NCBI RefSeq assembly: GCF_030137545.1
Contig: NZ_JARUVL010000003.1
Location: forward strand, 179,849-243,848
From: Virgibacillus sp. LDC-1
GTDB taxonomy: Bacteria > Bacillota > Bacilli > Bacillales > Amphibacillaceae
Reading direction: 5' to 3'
Length of the DNA stretch: 64,000 bases
In this document: one piece after another, positions 7,901-17,086 of the stretch
Numbering within the stretch: position 1 is the first letter of the stretch
Layout of the letters: the number at the start of each line of letters is the position of its first letter
Notes under the pieces: model-generated
Told to the model about the DNA's origin: nothing
Seen by the model: only the letters and a program-made list of their open reading frames with translations
Databases searched by the model: none
Made by a program: the position numbers and the translations under genes

Positions 7901-9208
7901 TTATCTTTCAATTATTTGAGCCATAATTAATCCTTTTCCTACAAGCTTTCGTTCATGCATAACTTCGACATCAATTTTGGCGTAGATTCGTCCTGCATCT
8001 AGTAGCTGCGGCCTAATTATAAGCTTACTATCTATTGGAACAGGCTTTAAAAAGTAAACGGTCAAGTTCTCTACAACTAAATCTCCCTTTTTTAAATAAA
8101 GAAGAAGTCGCTTACTTGCTTCCGTTATTAGAGATGTAAAAACACCATTGGAAAGTGTTCCTAACTGATTCGTCATTTGTGGAATTACTTTTGTTTGATA
8201 CATCATTGGACTATGCTCCAACGCTTGTACATTACTGGCGACGATATCATCAATTGTCTCCCCGACCTGCGGCTGGCGTTGGATTTGCTGTAAGGCTTTT
8301 AATACGTCCTGTCTTGATACAATACCAATCAGCTTATTCGTTTGGTCAACGACAGGAACAACCTCAATTCCTTCCCACACCATCATATGTGCAACATAGG
8401 CTAAAGACGTCTTTGCTTGGACAATAATTGGATTTTTAGTCATTACTCGATCAATAGCCATCGCTTCATCCTGCCCAAGAATATCCTTCGATGTAACGAT
8501 ACCAATCACCCGGCTTTTATCATCAAGTACTGGAAATCGCGTGTGCGAAGATTGCGCGTTTAATTCATACCACCTGCCCACTTGATCCTTTGCATGCAAG
8601 TAATAAGATTGGTCATATGGCGTAAAAATATCTCCGACAAAGACAATTTCTTTTTTGATTAATTGATCATATATTGCACGGTTAATCATGGCAGCAACCG
8701 TAAACGTATCATAGCTTGTTGATATGATTGGTAATTGCTTGTCATCTGCAAGCTGCTTTATATAGCCTTCTGTATCAAATCCTCCAGTAATCAAGACGGC
8801 TGCACCATCCTGCAATGCTAATTCCTGTGCCTTCACTCGATTACCAACAATTAATAACGAATCGGCCTCTGTATATCTCGCCATAGCATCTAGCTGCATT
8901 GCACCTATTAAAAATTTATTTAACGTTTTATGCAGTCCTTCTTTTCCTCCAAGAACCTGTCCATCTACAATATTAACGACTTCCGCAAACGTCAGCCGTT
9001 CGAAATTCTCTTTTCTTTTTCGTTCAATTCGAATTGTCCCTACGCGTTCAATGGTACTTACAAGTCCTTGTGTTTCAGCCTCTTTAATTGCACGATAAGC
9101 TGTTCCTTCACTCACATTCAAGGCTTTGGCAATTTGACGTACCGATATTTTATGGCCTACTTCTAATGAAATAATATGTTGAATAATTTGCTCATGCTTT
9201 GTCGTCAT
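7901..9208 (-). CDS. ytoI: CBS-domain regulator YtoI (HTH, DRTGG, two CBS, hotdog)
   Basis: A 435-residue multidomain protein. Residues 1-60 form a winged helix (ISVRQIAKALNVSEGTAYRA), and about 65-180 form a DRTGG-type domain. Two CBS modules span about 185-305 (SRVIGIVTSKDIL and KLIGIVSRQDVLK). The last about 110 residues are a thioesterase-like hotdog domain (LTVYFLKPVPIDSKLIIRP). CBS domains usually bind adenosyl compounds such as AMP or c-di-AMP, so this looks like a nucleotide-sensing DNA-binding protein (inference). The ATG at 9208 is preferred over a TTG at 9232, which lies inside a promoter palindrome and has no Shine-Dalgarno. Its own promoter carries that palindrome (9231-9248), suggesting autoregulation. 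Regulated targets are unknown. Confidence 0.88.
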   Translation of the reverse strand: MTTKHEQIIQHIISLEVGHKISVRQIAKALNVSEGTAYRAIKEAETQGLVSTIERVGTIRIERKRKENFERLTFAEVVNIVDGQVLGGKEGLHKTLNKFLIGAMQLDAMARYTEADSLLIVGNRVKAQELALQDGAAVLITGGFDTEGYIKQLADDKQLPIISTSYDTFTVAAMINRAIYDQLIKKEIVFVGDIFTPYDQSYYLHAKDQVGRWYELNAQSSHTRFPVLDDKSRVIGIVTSKDILGQDEAMAIDRVMTKNPIIVQAKTSLAYVAHMMVWEGIEVVPVVDQTNKLIGIVSRQDVLKALQQIQRQPQVGETIDDIVASNVQALEHSPMMYQTKVIPQMTNQLGTLSNGVFTSLITEASKRLLLYLKKGDLVVENLTVYFLKPVPIDSKLIIRPQLLDAGRIYAKIDVEVMHERKLVGKGLIMAQIIER

Positions 9209-9230
9209 AATACGTGCTTCACCGACTTTC

Positions 9231-9248
9231 AACTGTACTAGTACTGTT
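9231..9248. promoter_or_regulatory. palindromic operator downstream of the ytoI promoter
   Basis: The sequence AACTGTACTAGTACTGTT is an 18-bp inverted repeat with a perfect GTACTAGTAC core and a single mismatched pair. It covers about +4 to +21 of the predicted ytoI transcript. YtoI has its own winged helix and is the simplest candidate binder (inference). Confidence 0.6.
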
Positions 9249-9258
9249 AATTACTATT

Positions 9259-9287
9259 ATTATACAGTTGTTCGGATAATTGCTCAA
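9259..9287 (-). promoter_or_regulatory. sigma-A promoter of ytoI
   Basis: TTGAGC (9287-9282), a 17-bp spacer, then perfect TATAAT (9264-9259). The -35 overlaps the stop codon region of the upstream gene at 9284-9511. Confidence 0.75.
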
Positions 9288-9511
9288 TGATTATGGGTTT
9301 TTAGTCGCACTCCTTGCTCCTGTTCCATAATTGGAGGCTCTGTAATTTGTAAAAGCACAGCAAAATTAGCAGCAACTAATAGAAAGAAAAAGGTAAGCCA
9401 CGCTCCCCAAAACACCGTTTCTATTTGGGAGGAGGAAACAGGTATTAAAGGCCATGCAAAGTAAAGAAAAAACCCTGCCAACAACAAACGTAAAAGTGCA
9501 TAATGACGCAA
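9284..9511 (-). CDS. small membrane protein of unknown function
   Basis: This 75-residue protein has two hydrophobic helices (about 5-24 ALLRLLLAGFFLYFAWPLIP and 33-54 VFWGAWLTFFFLLVAANFAVLL) and a short polar C terminus. The start codon is TTG at 9511, supported by a perfect AGGAGGTGAT Shine-Dalgarno 9 nt upstream. An ATG a few bases earlier is in another frame. The gene lies between comC and ytoI on the same strand. I do not recognise a family. Confidence 0.65.
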   Translation of the reverse strand: MRHYALLRLLLAGFFLYFAWPLIPVSSSQIETVFWGAWLTFFFLLVAANFAVLLQITEPPIMEQEQGVRLKTHNH

Positions 9512-9599
9512 GAACCATCACCTCCTCTGGCTTTTACTTTAGTTTATGAAAACAGAATCCCTTTAAGAACCTGTCTCTGTACACTACACGATCTAGGAT

Positions 9600-10355
9600 T
9601 CAACGAAGAAAGGAGCCATACCAATTAAGAAACATATCTCCATAATAGAAAGAAATCATTGTCCCGATAACAATAAAAGGACTAAATGGGATAGGTTCTT
9701 TCAATTCTATTTTAGCAAGCAAAAGATAGCCTGTTCCAATGATCGCTCCATTAATACTTGAAAGAAACAATGCAAACAGGACCTTCTTTATTCCTAATAT
9801 AAATCCAAGTAAACCGAATAGCTTCATATCGCCTCCTCCCATTCCGCCTTGACTTAAGAGGATAATGACTGCGATAATCGCAAAGCCTGTTATACCGCCA
9901 AGTATATTATTCCAAATACTTATGTGGGTAATTTGCATTTGAAGGAAGATAAATAACAAGAGGAAATAAAATAAAATAGAGTTTGGGATCAGCATGTACT
10001 GAAGATCGGATACAAGAACGATGATGAGGAGAGAAACAAGTAAAAGTGCGGATAGAAGCTCTAGATTAAATCCAATATGCTGGTAACTAAAAGCAAACAA
10101 ACACCCTGTTAACAGCTCTATTATGGGGTATGTCCATGAAATCGGGTGGTGGCAATGGCCGCATTTTCTCCGAAGAAGAACAAAGGAAGCAACAGGGATA
10201 AGTTCGTACCAATTTAATGTTCGCTCGCAATGTCGACAGATAGATCGCCCAACTAAAAATGATTCATTTACTGGAACACGCTGTCCAATAACATGAAAGA
10301 AGGAGCCGAAGACAACTCCTAAGACAAAAAAAGTAGAAATCATTAACATATTCAA
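9600..10355 (-). CDS. comC: type IV prepilin peptidase ComC
   Basis: Membrane aspartic protease that cleaves and N-methylates the leader of ComG pseudopilins, needed for the DNA-uptake pseudopilus in competence. The protein has 251 residues. The zinc-type loop CRHCERTLNWYELIPV then KCGHCHHPISW carries two CXXC pairs. The aspartates of the peptidase A24 family are seen in VLVSDLQYMLIPN and GGMGGGDMKLFG. Several membrane helices cover the rest. The start is TTG at 10355 with AAGGGAG 8 nt upstream; an ATG at 10349 is an alternative with a longer spacing. In B. subtilis comC is at another locus, so the position beside ytkL is a rearrangement. Substrate pilins are not in this window. Confidence 0.93.
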   Translation of the reverse strand: MNMLMISTFFVLGVVFGSFFHVIGQRVPVNESFLVGRSICRHCERTLNWYELIPVASFVLLRRKCGHCHHPISWTYPIIELLTGCLFAFSYQHIGFNLELLSALLLVSLLIIVLVSDLQYMLIPNSILFYFLLLFIFLQMQITHISIWNNILGGITGFAIIAVIILLSQGGMGGGDMKLFGLLGFILGIKKVLFALFLSSINGAIIGTGYLLLAKIELKEPIPFSPFIVIGTMISFYYGDMFLNWYGSFLR

Positions 10356-10416
10356 TTGACTAACTCCCTTTAATTCGTTGTTTTGATGAAATTGATTTTT
10401 CCCCTACAAGGTAAAA

Positions 10417-10443
10417 GGGCGTGGACAACCTTATGCCCACGCT
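10417..10443 (-). terminator. terminator after ytkL
   Basis: GCGTGG (10419-10424) pairs with CCACGC (10437-10442). On the minus strand the stem is followed by CCCTTTTACC. Confidence 0.55.
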
Positions 10444-10446
10444 TCA

Positions 10447-11127
10447 TTATAAGGATAGCACTTCGCCAACCTTCATTACTTTTCCTTTTCCAGTTCGGAC
10501 TTTCTTTACGAATTCGTCAGGATCCTGTTTTATTACAGGAAATGTATTATAGTGCACTGGAACAACTAGATCAGCTTTTATCCAATCAGAAGCAACTAGA
10601 GCGTCCTCTGGCCCCATCGTGAAATTATCTCCAATTGGAATAAATGCTAGATCAATTTGATGCATTTCACCATACATTTTTAAATCTGTGAAAAGTGCGG
10701 TATCTCCTAAATGGTAGATTGTTTTCCCTTCAATCGTAAGTAAAATTCCAGCTGGCATTCCCGTATAAACAATTGTATTATCAGGCTCGGTATAAGAAGA
10801 TCCGTGAAATGCTTGCGTGAATTTGACCTTTCCAAATGGAAATGAATATGCCCCACCAATATGCATTGGATGTGTATGCAATCCTTTCGTTCCTAAGTAA
10901 ATAGCAAGTTCATTTGGTGCAATCACCATTGCATTCGTTCGCTTTGCAATCGCAACTGTATCCCCAACATGATCATTATGACCATGTGTAAGTAATATCA
11001 CATCCGCTTCCACGGTGTCAGGATGCAGATCACATAAATCATTTCCTGAAATAAATGGATCAATAAGAATAGTATGACTTTTAGTTGTTACCTTTACAAC
11101 CGAATGACCGTGATAAGATACTTCCAT
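10447..11127 (-). CDS. ytkL: metallo-beta-lactamase-fold hydrolase, UPF0173 (YtkL)
   Basis: A 226-residue cytosolic hydrolase of the UPF0173 group. The metal-binding motif [12 protein letters not shown] appears near residue 45, and the later [11 protein letters not shown] and VPVHYNTFP supply further metal ligands. Family members resemble L-ascorbate-6-phosphate lactonase UlaG, but the physiological substrate is unknown. The ATG has GAAAGGAGAG upstream. The gene sits between comC and pspA here, while in B. subtilis it is with other yt- genes. No operon partner is obvious. Confidence 0.9.
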   Translation of the reverse strand: MEVSYHGHSVVKVTTKSHTILIDPFISGNDLCDLHPDTVEADVILLTHGHNDHVGDTVAIAKRTNAMVIAPNELAIYLGTKGLHTHPMHIGGAYSFPFGKVKFTQAFHGSSYTEPDNTIVYTGMPAGILLTIEGKTIYHLGDTALFTDLKMYGEMHQIDLAFIPIGDNFTMGPEDALVASDWIKADLVVPVHYNTFPVIKQDPDEFVKKVRTGKGKVMKVGEVLSL

Positions 11128-11200
11128 GATATCTCTCCTTTCAAGAATTCACTTCCCTATTCATTATTTCTACAAACATTGAAAAATTCCTCTAATCAAA

Positions 11201-11226
11201 ATGGATCAGTATATAAACTGATCCAT
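11201..11226 (-). terminator. hairpin after pspA
   Basis: ATGGATCAGT (11201-11210) and ACTGATCCAT (11217-11226) form a perfect 10-bp stem with a 6-nt loop just past the pspA stop. The T tract is short. Confidence 0.5.
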
Positions 11227-11235
11227 TCCTATCGA

Positions 11236-11901
11236 TTATTCTTTTCCAATTGCTTTTTTTAAAGCAGCAAGTTCATCATCCACATCCGTATTGAGCTTTG
11301 CAAACTCATCATCTAACGTCCGACTAGCTTGGGACAAATCTTCACTCGTCTCTGCTTCCGCTTCAAATTGCATTACTTTTTCTTCCATCCGTTCAAAGCC
11401 TCGCTTGGAATCATCACTTCCGATAGAAGACATGGTGCGATTAATCTTCGTTTTCGTTTTAGCTGAAACCGCCCTAGCTTTCAAACCATCCTTTTTTAGC
11501 TTCATTTGTTGATACTCTTTCTTCATTTCATCTAGCTTCGTTTGTAGCATTTCTACATCATTTTTGGCTTGCTCCCATGATTCTGACAAAAGGTTCGCCT
11601 GGTTTTCATATTCCTTTTTATCCTCGAGCGCACGACGTGCAAGCTCATCATTATTTGCCTTTACAGCTTGCTCCGCTTGACCTAAACGTTTTTCTACCAT
11701 AACCTTCGCATCGTCTGCCTTACGCTTCAAGATTTTTTCGTTCGCGATTTGCTTTGCAACCGCTTTTTCAACCTCTTGTATTTCCTCTCCCATTTCCCGT
11801 AAAAATTGCTCAAGCATTTTAACAGGATCCTCTGCTTTATCTAGCATGGCATTCAATTCAGAACTCACTACTGTCTTCATCCGTTTAAAAAATTGAAACA
11901 T
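11236..11901 (-). CDS. pspA: PspA/IM30 (Vipp1/LiaH) family membrane-stress protein
   Basis: A 221-residue protein of the ESCRT-III-like PspA family, which assembles on the inner face of the cytoplasmic membrane and protects it when its integrity is challenged. The N-terminal amphipathic helix (MFQFFKRMKTVVSSELNAML) and EDPVKMLEQFLREM are typical. The remainder is a long alpha-helical coiled coil with heptads of Glu, Lys and Leu, ending in a short C-terminal helix. The length equals B. subtilis PspA and LiaH (about 225). AAGGAGGTTTCTGT precedes the ATG. It is monocistronic, without liaRS or rodlet partners nearby, so its sensor is not visible here. Confidence 0.92.
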   Translation of the reverse strand: MFQFFKRMKTVVSSELNAMLDKAEDPVKMLEQFLREMGEEIQEVEKAVAKQIANEKILKRKADDAKVMVEKRLGQAEQAVKANNDELARRALEDKKEYENQANLLSESWEQAKNDVEMLQTKLDEMKKEYQQMKLKKDGLKARAVSAKTKTKINRTMSSIGSDDSKRGFERMEEKVMQFEAEAETSEDLSQASRTLDDEFAKLNTDVDDELAALKKAIGKE

Positions 11902-12050
11902 ACAGAAACCTCCTTATTTGATTTAACGTAAATGTTATTCATCTGTTCTTTTTGTAATACGTCCAATCATTCAAAAAGTTTCATAATTGTCTATCAATAC
12001 ACAAAAATTAATTATTTATTATGTTATGTTTATATTACTAGGTTTCCAGC

Positions 12051-12103
12051 CATATAAAAAACCGTTAAATACAAGAGCTAACCTAATGACTTGTACTTAA
12101 CGG
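12051..12103 (-). terminator. terminator after ald
   Basis: CCGTTAAATACAAG (12062-12075) and CTTGTACTTAACGG (12090-12103) give a 14-bp stem with one mismatch. On the minus strand it runs into TTTTTT at 12061-12056. Confidence 0.85.
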
Positions 12104-12111
12104 AATCCTTA

Positions 12112-13230
12112 CTAATTATTTAATAATTCATCAACACTTGCATATTCTAGCCTATGTGCCTCTGCTACAGCTTCATAAGTGACATAGCCCTGCAATGTAT
12201 TAATCCCTTTTTTCAACGCCTCATTTTCTAAGCATGCCTGTTTATACCCTTTCGTTGCTATTTGAAGGGCGTATGGTACGGTTACATTCGTTAATCCTAT
12301 CGTTGACGTTCGAGGCACAGCTCCTGGCATATTTGCTACCGAATAATGTAGTACCCCATGTTTTGTATAGGTAGGGTTGTCGTGGGTCGTAATTCGATCG
12401 CACGTTTCAAAATTTCCTCCTTGATCGATGGCAACATCCACAATGACAGATCCATTTGACATCGTACGAACCATTTCCTCTGATACAAGCTTCGGTGCTC
12501 TTGCTCCAGGAATTAATACAGAACCAATTACTAGGTCAGATTCTTTTACTGCTTCAGCAATATTCATCGGATTAGACATTGCGGTATTGATCGAGGAACC
12601 AAAAATATCATCTAGCTGGCGAAGTCGATCAGGATTTAAATCAATTAGCGTTACATCTGCACCAAGTCCTGAGGCTACTTTGGCAGCATTCATTCCAACA
12701 ACGCCTCCACCAATGATTGTTACTTTGGCACGTTTTACGCCAGGAATTCCTGCTAATAGAACACCTTTACCACCATTGTTTTTTTCCAAAAATTGTGCAC
12801 CAATTTGTGCTGCCATTCTGCCTGCTACCTCACTCATCGGTGTTAGCAATGGTAATGATCCGTTTGGCAGCTGTACCGTTTCATAAGCAATTCCAACAAC
12901 CTTGTGTTTAATAAGCGCACGTGTTAATTCTGGCTCATTTGCTAAGTGCAAGTATGTAAACAAAAGCTGACCTTCTCTAAAATAATGATACTCTTCTTCT
13001 AAAGGCTCCTTTACCTTCATAATCATTTCCTTAGACCATGCTTCTGCTGCCGTTGGTACAATGTATGCGCCTGCTTGTTTATATTGTTCATCAGTGAATC
13101 CAGAACCTAAACCAGCACTTGCTTCTACATATACATCATGTCCGGCATTTGTTAATGATACAACTCCTGCTGGTGTCATTGCTACTCTGTTTTCATTATT
13201 TTTTATTTCCTTTGGCACGCCAATTTTCAT
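12112..13230 (-). CDS. ald: alanine dehydrogenase
   Basis: NAD-dependent reversible deamination of L-alanine to pyruvate and ammonia, used for growth on alanine and important in sporulation of Bacillus. The 372-residue protein has the usual length. The N-terminal [20 protein letters not shown] contains the pyruvate-binding arginine region. FTYLHLA and [11 protein letters not shown] are conserved, and the NAD-binding fold contains [16 protein letters not shown]. The C-terminal [16 protein letters not shown] is a family signature. A strong terminator follows. No operator is evident upstream. Confidence 0.96.
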   Translation of the reverse strand: MKIGVPKEIKNNENRVAMTPAGVVSLTNAGHDVYVEASAGLGSGFTDEQYKQAGAYIVPTAAEAWSKEMIMKVKEPLEEEYHYFREGQLLFTYLHLANEPELTRALIKHKVVGIAYETVQLPNGSLPLLTPMSEVAGRMAAQIGAQFLEKNNGGKGVLLAGIPGVKRAKVTIIGGGVVGMNAAKVASGLGADVTLIDLNPDRLRQLDDIFGSSINTAMSNPMNIAEAVKESDLVIGSVLIPGARAPKLVSEEMVRTMSNGSVIVDVAIDQGGNFETCDRITTHDNPTYTKHGVLHYSVANMPGAVPRTSTIGLTNVTVPYALQIATKGYKQACLENEALKKGINTLQGYVTYEAVAEAHRLEYASVDELLNN

Positions 13231-13318
13231 TAAAAAACACCTTCCCTTATCCTCAGTTTATTCAAGCATGTATTAAGAATATCATAAATAAAGCCATTGA
13301 AAAAAGCATAATTATGAA

Positions 13319-13345
13319 GGATAGCCTCCATTAAAGAGACTATCC
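13319..13345 (-). terminator. hairpin after the 52-residue orphan gene
   Basis: GGATAG (13319-13324) pairs with CTATCC (13340-13345), with inner CTC/GAG pairs. It sits 11 nt after the stop of the 13356-13514 gene. The T run is about 15 nt further on, so strength is uncertain. Confidence 0.45.
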
Positions 13346-13355
13346 ATTATAAACA

Positions 13356-13514
13356 TTAGTTTTTCTGATTGTTGTACTTGAAGATTCCTTTATTATTATG
13401 CAATTGATCTTCAACTACACCACTTTGGTAGCTTTCAAAAAGCTGGTTTTTAACAGCAGCTACTCCATCATTATCTTCCTGCAAATTCGTAATTTTCTTC
13501 TTCTTGTCCGCCAT
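13356..13514 (-). CDS. 52-residue hypothetical protein
   Basis: A short, charged protein starting MADKKKKITNLQEDNDGVAA and ending in GIFKYNNQKN. The ATG at 13514 has GGAGG 9 nt upstream, and a hairpin follows the stop, so it has the hallmarks of a real gene although it is very short. It is hydrophilic, with no membrane segment, no cysteine and a lysine-rich N terminus. It lies between ald and the universal stress gene. I do not recognise a family. A small spore or stress protein would fit its composition, but this is a guess. Confidence 0.65.
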   Translation of the reverse strand: MADKKKKITNLQEDNDGVAAVKNQLFESYQSGVVEDQLHNNKGIFKYNNQKN

Positions 13515-13647
13515 TAGCATCTACCTCCAATAATATAAGATACGAAGCAAAGAAAATGCAGCAGGGACGATACTCCCCTTGCATTAGTTTGTACGATAAG
13601 AAAAAACAATATTTTGTGAAGTTTTACCATTTGTAATCGTTTTATTG

Positions 13648-13653
13648 TATAAT
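13648..13653 (+). promoter_or_regulatory. -10 element of the universal stress gene
   Basis: A perfect TATAAT lies about 40 bp ahead of the ATG at 13693. The -35 is poor (TTTACC with a 19-bp spacer). Confidence 0.4.
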
Positions 13654-13692
13654 TAAGATGAGTAAAAGAATACCATGAGAGGAGAGAGGAAA

Positions 13693-14127
13693 ATGAAATT
13701 TGAATATCAACATATTTTAGTTGCAGTGGATGGTTCAGAAGCCTCTGAAAAAGCATTCATGAAATCATTGGATATTGCCAAAAGGAATGCAGCCCGTCTT
13801 ATCCTCGCTCATGTAGTCGATTCTCGATCATTTGCAACGGTAGAAGCATATGACAGAACACTCGGTGAACGAGCAGAACAATATGCAAAGGAATTAATTG
13901 ATAACTATGTAGAAACTGCAAAAGAAGCTGGGATTACTGACATTGTCCGTTGTATTGAATATGGATCCCCGAAAGTAAAAATTGCAAAAGACATTGCCAA
14001 GCAGTTTGAAGCTGATTTAATTATTTGTGGTGCAACTGGGATGAACGCTGTAGAACGCTTTTTAATTGGAAGTGTTTCTGAAAGCATTACCCGTTATGCT
14101 GATTGTGATGTGCTTGTTGTTCGATGA
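13693..14127 (+). CDS. universal stress protein (UspA family)
   Basis: A 144-residue nucleotide-binding protein of the UspA fold. The N-terminal strand HILVAVDGSEASEKAF and the ATP-type motif GATGMNAVERFLIGSVSES (G-2X-G-9X-G-S) near residue 115 are present, followed by ITRYADCDVLVVR. I start at the ATG at 13693, since GGAGAGAGG lies directly upstream; the ATG at 13675 would place this Shine-Dalgarno inside the gene. A strong terminator ends the transcript, so it is monocistronic. Proteins of this type respond to stress and starvation, and the exact role is unknown. Confidence 0.9.
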   Translation: MKFEYQHILVAVDGSEASEKAFMKSLDIAKRNAARLILAHVVDSRSFATVEAYDRTLGERAEQYAKELIDNYVETAKEAGITDIVRCIEYGSPKVKIAKDIAKQFEADLIICGATGMNAVERFLIGSVSESITRYADCDVLVVR

Positions 14128-14157
14128 GGAAGGTCTTGTGAAAATACCAAATATAAA

Positions 14158-14204
14158 GGTGCTGCCAAAAGGACTTTTTGCCTTTTAAAGCAGCACCTTT
14201 TTTT
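14158..14204 (+). terminator. terminator after the universal stress gene
   Basis: GGTGCTGC (14158-14165) and GCAGCACC (14190-14197) are followed by seven T. The tail overlaps the end of moaB (stop at 14203) on the opposite strand. Confidence 0.9.
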
Positions 14205-14715
14205 ATAAAGGCTTCTTTTTCAACTCATGCACAACGTGAGAAAGTTCGGGTAATATCAATTTATTCATTGCTAATTTTACAGCACCCGTTGATCCAGGGG
14301 TACAAAAAATCGCTGTGTTTTGAACCACACCTGCAATTGCTCGCGATAAAATTGCCGCTGATCCAATATCTTCCGTATAGCTAAGAAATCGAAAAATTTC
14401 TCCAAAGCCAGGGATCGTCTTGTCAAGCATTGGTTGTATCGTTTCGATTGTCACATCTCGAGATGCGATTCCTGTTCCACCATTGGTTAAAATGACATCC
14501 ACGTTTGGGTCGCTACATCCTACCTCAATCGCAGAACGAATCGACGCTTCTTCATCTTGAACTATCTTTTTATTTGTAACGTTATGCCCTGCATTCTCAA
14601 GTAATTGCTGCATAAGTGCCCCACTTTTATCTGTTGCTTCCGTTCTCGTATCACTAATGGTAACAATCATACAGTTTACTTGGAATGCATCCTTTTTATG
14701 CGCTTGAACAGACAT
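14203..14715 (-). CDS. moaB: molybdenum cofactor biosynthesis protein MoaB/MogA type
   Basis: A 170-residue protein of the MoaB/MogA family that adenylylates molybdopterin before molybdenum insertion. The conserved ILTNGGTGIASRDVTIE lies near residue 75, and CTPGSTGAVKLAM comes near the C terminus. The N-terminal MIVTISDTRTEATDKSG is typical. GGGGGGATTATT precedes the ATG. It follows ackA by 34 bp and may share its transcript, as in B. subtilis. No other Mo-cofactor gene is nearby. Confidence 0.93.
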   Translation of the reverse strand: MSVQAHKKDAFQVNCMIVTISDTRTEATDKSGALMQQLLENAGHNVTNKKIVQDEEASIRSAIEVGCSDPNVDVILTNGGTGIASRDVTIETIQPMLDKTIPGFGEIFRFLSYTEDIGSAAILSRAIAGVVQNTAIFCTPGSTGAVKLAMNKLILPELSHVVHELKKKPL

Positions 14716-14749
14716 AATAATCCCCCCTCATAATCGAGAAAAGCCTCGT

Positions 14750-15949
14750 TTACACATGCTTTACTAAGCCCGACAAACGCACTGTATCCCTTGCAATCAT
14801 CACTTCCTCGTTCGTTGGAATGATAAGCACTTTAACTGGGGAATGCGGATAATTTATAAATGCTTCTTTTCCACGTGTATGATTTAAAGCAGGGTCCCAA
14901 TACACGCCCATAAACTCTAAACCTGTTAATACCTTTGCACGGATTTCACTACTATTTTCACCGACTCCAGCAGTGAAAATAATTGCATCGACACCAGACA
15001 TTCGTGCTGCATAGGAGCCCAAATATTTATGGATTCGTGCCGCAAATACTTCCAGAGCAAGCTCTGCACGATCATTTTTGTTAGCTTCCTCTTCAATATC
15101 TCTTAAATCACTCGAGAAACCAGACAACGCTAATAATCCACTTTTCTTGTTTAAGACTTCAATTACTTCCTCCGCTGTCTGTCCCGTTTTCTCCATAATA
15201 TACGGAATTAAAGCGGGGTCTATATTCCCTGATCTTGTCCCCATTGTCACTCCGGCTAATGGCGTAAAGCCCATGGATGTATCAATCGATTTCCCACCTT
15301 CAATCGCTGAAATACTTGCACCGTTTCCTAGGTGGCAGGAAATTAATCGCAATTGTTCTAATGGCACGCCTAATAATTCAGCAGCGCGTTGTGATACATA
15401 TTTATGTGATGTTCCATGAAAACCGTATTTTCGTATGCCATATTTTTTATAATATTCATATGGAAGACTATATAGATAAGATTTCTCTGGCATAGATTGA
15501 TGAAAGGATGTATCGAAAACTGCAACCATAGGTACTTCTGGTAATATCTCCCGAAAAGCGTGAATTCCTGTTAAGTTGGCAGGATTGTGTAAAGGAGCGA
15601 GTTCCGATATTTCTTCTATTTTCTGTATTGTCTCTTCTGTAATAAGAACTGAATCGCTAAAAGTCTCTCCTCCGTGAACAACACGATGTCCAACTGCATT
15701 TATCTCATTTAATGAATGAATCACTCCAGATGCCATTAAACCTTTTAAAAGCATTTGAACGGCTACCTCATGATTTGGTATATCTTCCACTTGGCTTTCT
15801 TTTTGCGCATTTACCTCAATACTAAATATAGAATTTGGAATCCCGATACGTTCAACAAGACCTTTTGCGAGTACATTTTCTCCAGGCATTTGAATTAATT
15901 GGAATTTCAAAGATGAACTACCTGCATTAATAGCTAATACGTTAACCAC
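14750..15949 (-). CDS. ackA: acetate kinase
   Basis: Converts acetyl phosphate and ADP to acetate and ATP, the last step of overflow metabolism. From the GTG at 15949 the protein has 399 residues. The N-terminal ASKHA signature [39 protein letters not shown], and [12 protein letters not shown] with [11 protein letters not shown] are visible. I prefer GTG at 15949 because GAGGAG is 10 nt upstream; the TTG at 15955 would have only 4 nt spacing. It is downstream of ytxK by about 60 bp, as in the B. subtilis ytxK-ackA pair. I found no clear CcpA site near it. Confidence 0.96.
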   Translation of the reverse strand: MVNVLAINAGSSSLKFQLIQMPGENVLAKGLVERIGIPNSIFSIEVNAQKESQVEDIPNHEVAVQMLLKGLMASGVIHSLNEINAVGHRVVHGGETFSDSVLITEETIQKIEEISELAPLHNPANLTGIHAFREILPEVPMVAVFDTSFHQSMPEKSYLYSLPYEYYKKYGIRKYGFHGTSHKYVSQRAAELLGVPLEQLRLISCHLGNGASISAIEGGKSIDTSMGFTPLAGVTMGTRSGNIDPALIPYIMEKTGQTAEEVIEVLNKKSGLLALSGFSSDLRDIEEEANKNDRAELALEVFAARIHKYLGSYAARMSGVDAIIFTAGVGENSSEIRAKVLTGLEFMGVYWDPALNHTRGKEAFINYPHSPVKVLIIPTNEEVMIARDTVRLSGLVKHV

Positions 15950-16008
15950 TATCAATCAACTCCTCGGTTGTCTTATATTAAAAAGAACTAATATGATAAT
16001 GAATGCGA

Positions 16009-16998
16009 TTAAGAACGTTTTTGATATGAGGCAAACCAGCTATTCATTTGCGCTAGCACATCTTCCATGGCATGTGTATGTTTAAACGATGGTAGCTTAA
16101 CAAGTAATGGCTGTTTCGGAGCAGCTGTATGATTGCCCTTTTTTTGGATAATAAGAATGCTTTTTGCATTTGTTTGTGATTTAAAAAGACTTTCTGGTAA
16201 CTGTAGAAAACCAATAATATGTGCGTATTGATGAATAAAACGGTGAAGCTCTTTTGCTTGCTCAGTCTCGAACAAGGAATTTGGCACTACAAAGATTAGG
16301 TACCCTCCATCCTTTGTATAACGGACACCTTGTTCAATAAATAAATGATGCGAATATGCATGCCCTTCTTTTGCTTTTAATTCGAATTCTGACGCCTGTA
16401 CATCATCTGGATAGTATCCCACAGGTAAATCTGCAATCGTTAGATCAACAGGGTCTAACAATAATGGACGTAAGCTATCCTGATGGAAGAAAGTGATATC
16501 CTTTTTTTGCAAGTTTGCATTTGCTAATGCTAGTTTAATTAAGGTTGAATCCACATCACTCGCAAAGGTAGCTAGTGGTTGTTTCAGATGATCCATTACA
16601 ATTGTAAGAAGATTTCCTGTTCCACATGCTGGATCAAATAGACGAATACTTTCCAGATTTTCCGTTAATTTAGACGCTAAATATCCCATAATCAAAGCTA
16701 CTGTCTCAGGAGTCATAAGATGCTGTTGCTGTGTTGAATTTTTCATTCCTTTTAAAATGACTAGTTGAACGGCTTTGCGAATTTCTTCTGTTCCATATGA
16801 TTCAATAGCTAATTCCTTTATGGCTTTATCCATTTTGTGTATTAATATTTCATCCTCGAATTCTGAAACACGTTCATAAAAAGCAATATCCAGTACTATA
16901 CTTAAGCTATCTAAGTAAGGCTCATTAGAATGTGTTTCTACCATTGCTGTCGTTTTATCGAGCCACTCAAATAACGTTGTTACATTATTTTCTTCCAT
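16009..16998 (-). CDS. ytxK: class I SAM-dependent methyltransferase YtxK
   Basis: The 329-residue protein has an N-terminal helical part and a methyltransferase core resembling the N6-adenine methylase of type I restriction systems. The SAM motif FDPACGTGNLL is intact near residue 145. The catalytic (N/D)PPY position reads DLPVGYYP, so the canonical tetrapeptide is altered, as I recall for the YtxK family. The target is unknown, and no restriction subunits accompany it. The ATG at 16998 has GGAGG 7 nt upstream. On the minus strand an extended -10, TGTTATAAT, lies at 17032-17040. It is followed by ackA. Confidence 0.88.
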   Translation of the reverse strand: MEENNVTTLFEWLDKTTAMVETHSNEPYLDSLSIVLDIAFYERVSEFEDEILIHKMDKAIKELAIESYGTEEIRKAVQLVILKGMKNSTQQQHLMTPETVALIMGYLASKLTENLESIRLFDPACGTGNLLTIVMDHLKQPLATFASDVDSTLIKLALANANLQKKDITFFHQDSLRPLLLDPVDLTIADLPVGYYPDDVQASEFELKAKEGHAYSHHLFIEQGVRYTKDGGYLIFVVPNSLFETEQAKELHRFIHQYAHIIGFLQLPESLFKSQTNAKSILIIQKKGNHTAAPKQPLLVKLPSFKHTHAMEDVLAQMNSWFASYQKRS

Positions 16999-17086
16999 AT
17001 GTATTCCTCCAATCCCTATCAAAGCGTTAGTATTATAACAAAAAATGAGACTGAATACGAATGAAGGTAATTGGAGCAAGCAAACC

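Noticed and set aside
12428..12886. 152-residue plus-strand frame inside ald
   Set aside because: It is the complement of ald and lacks any gene signal.
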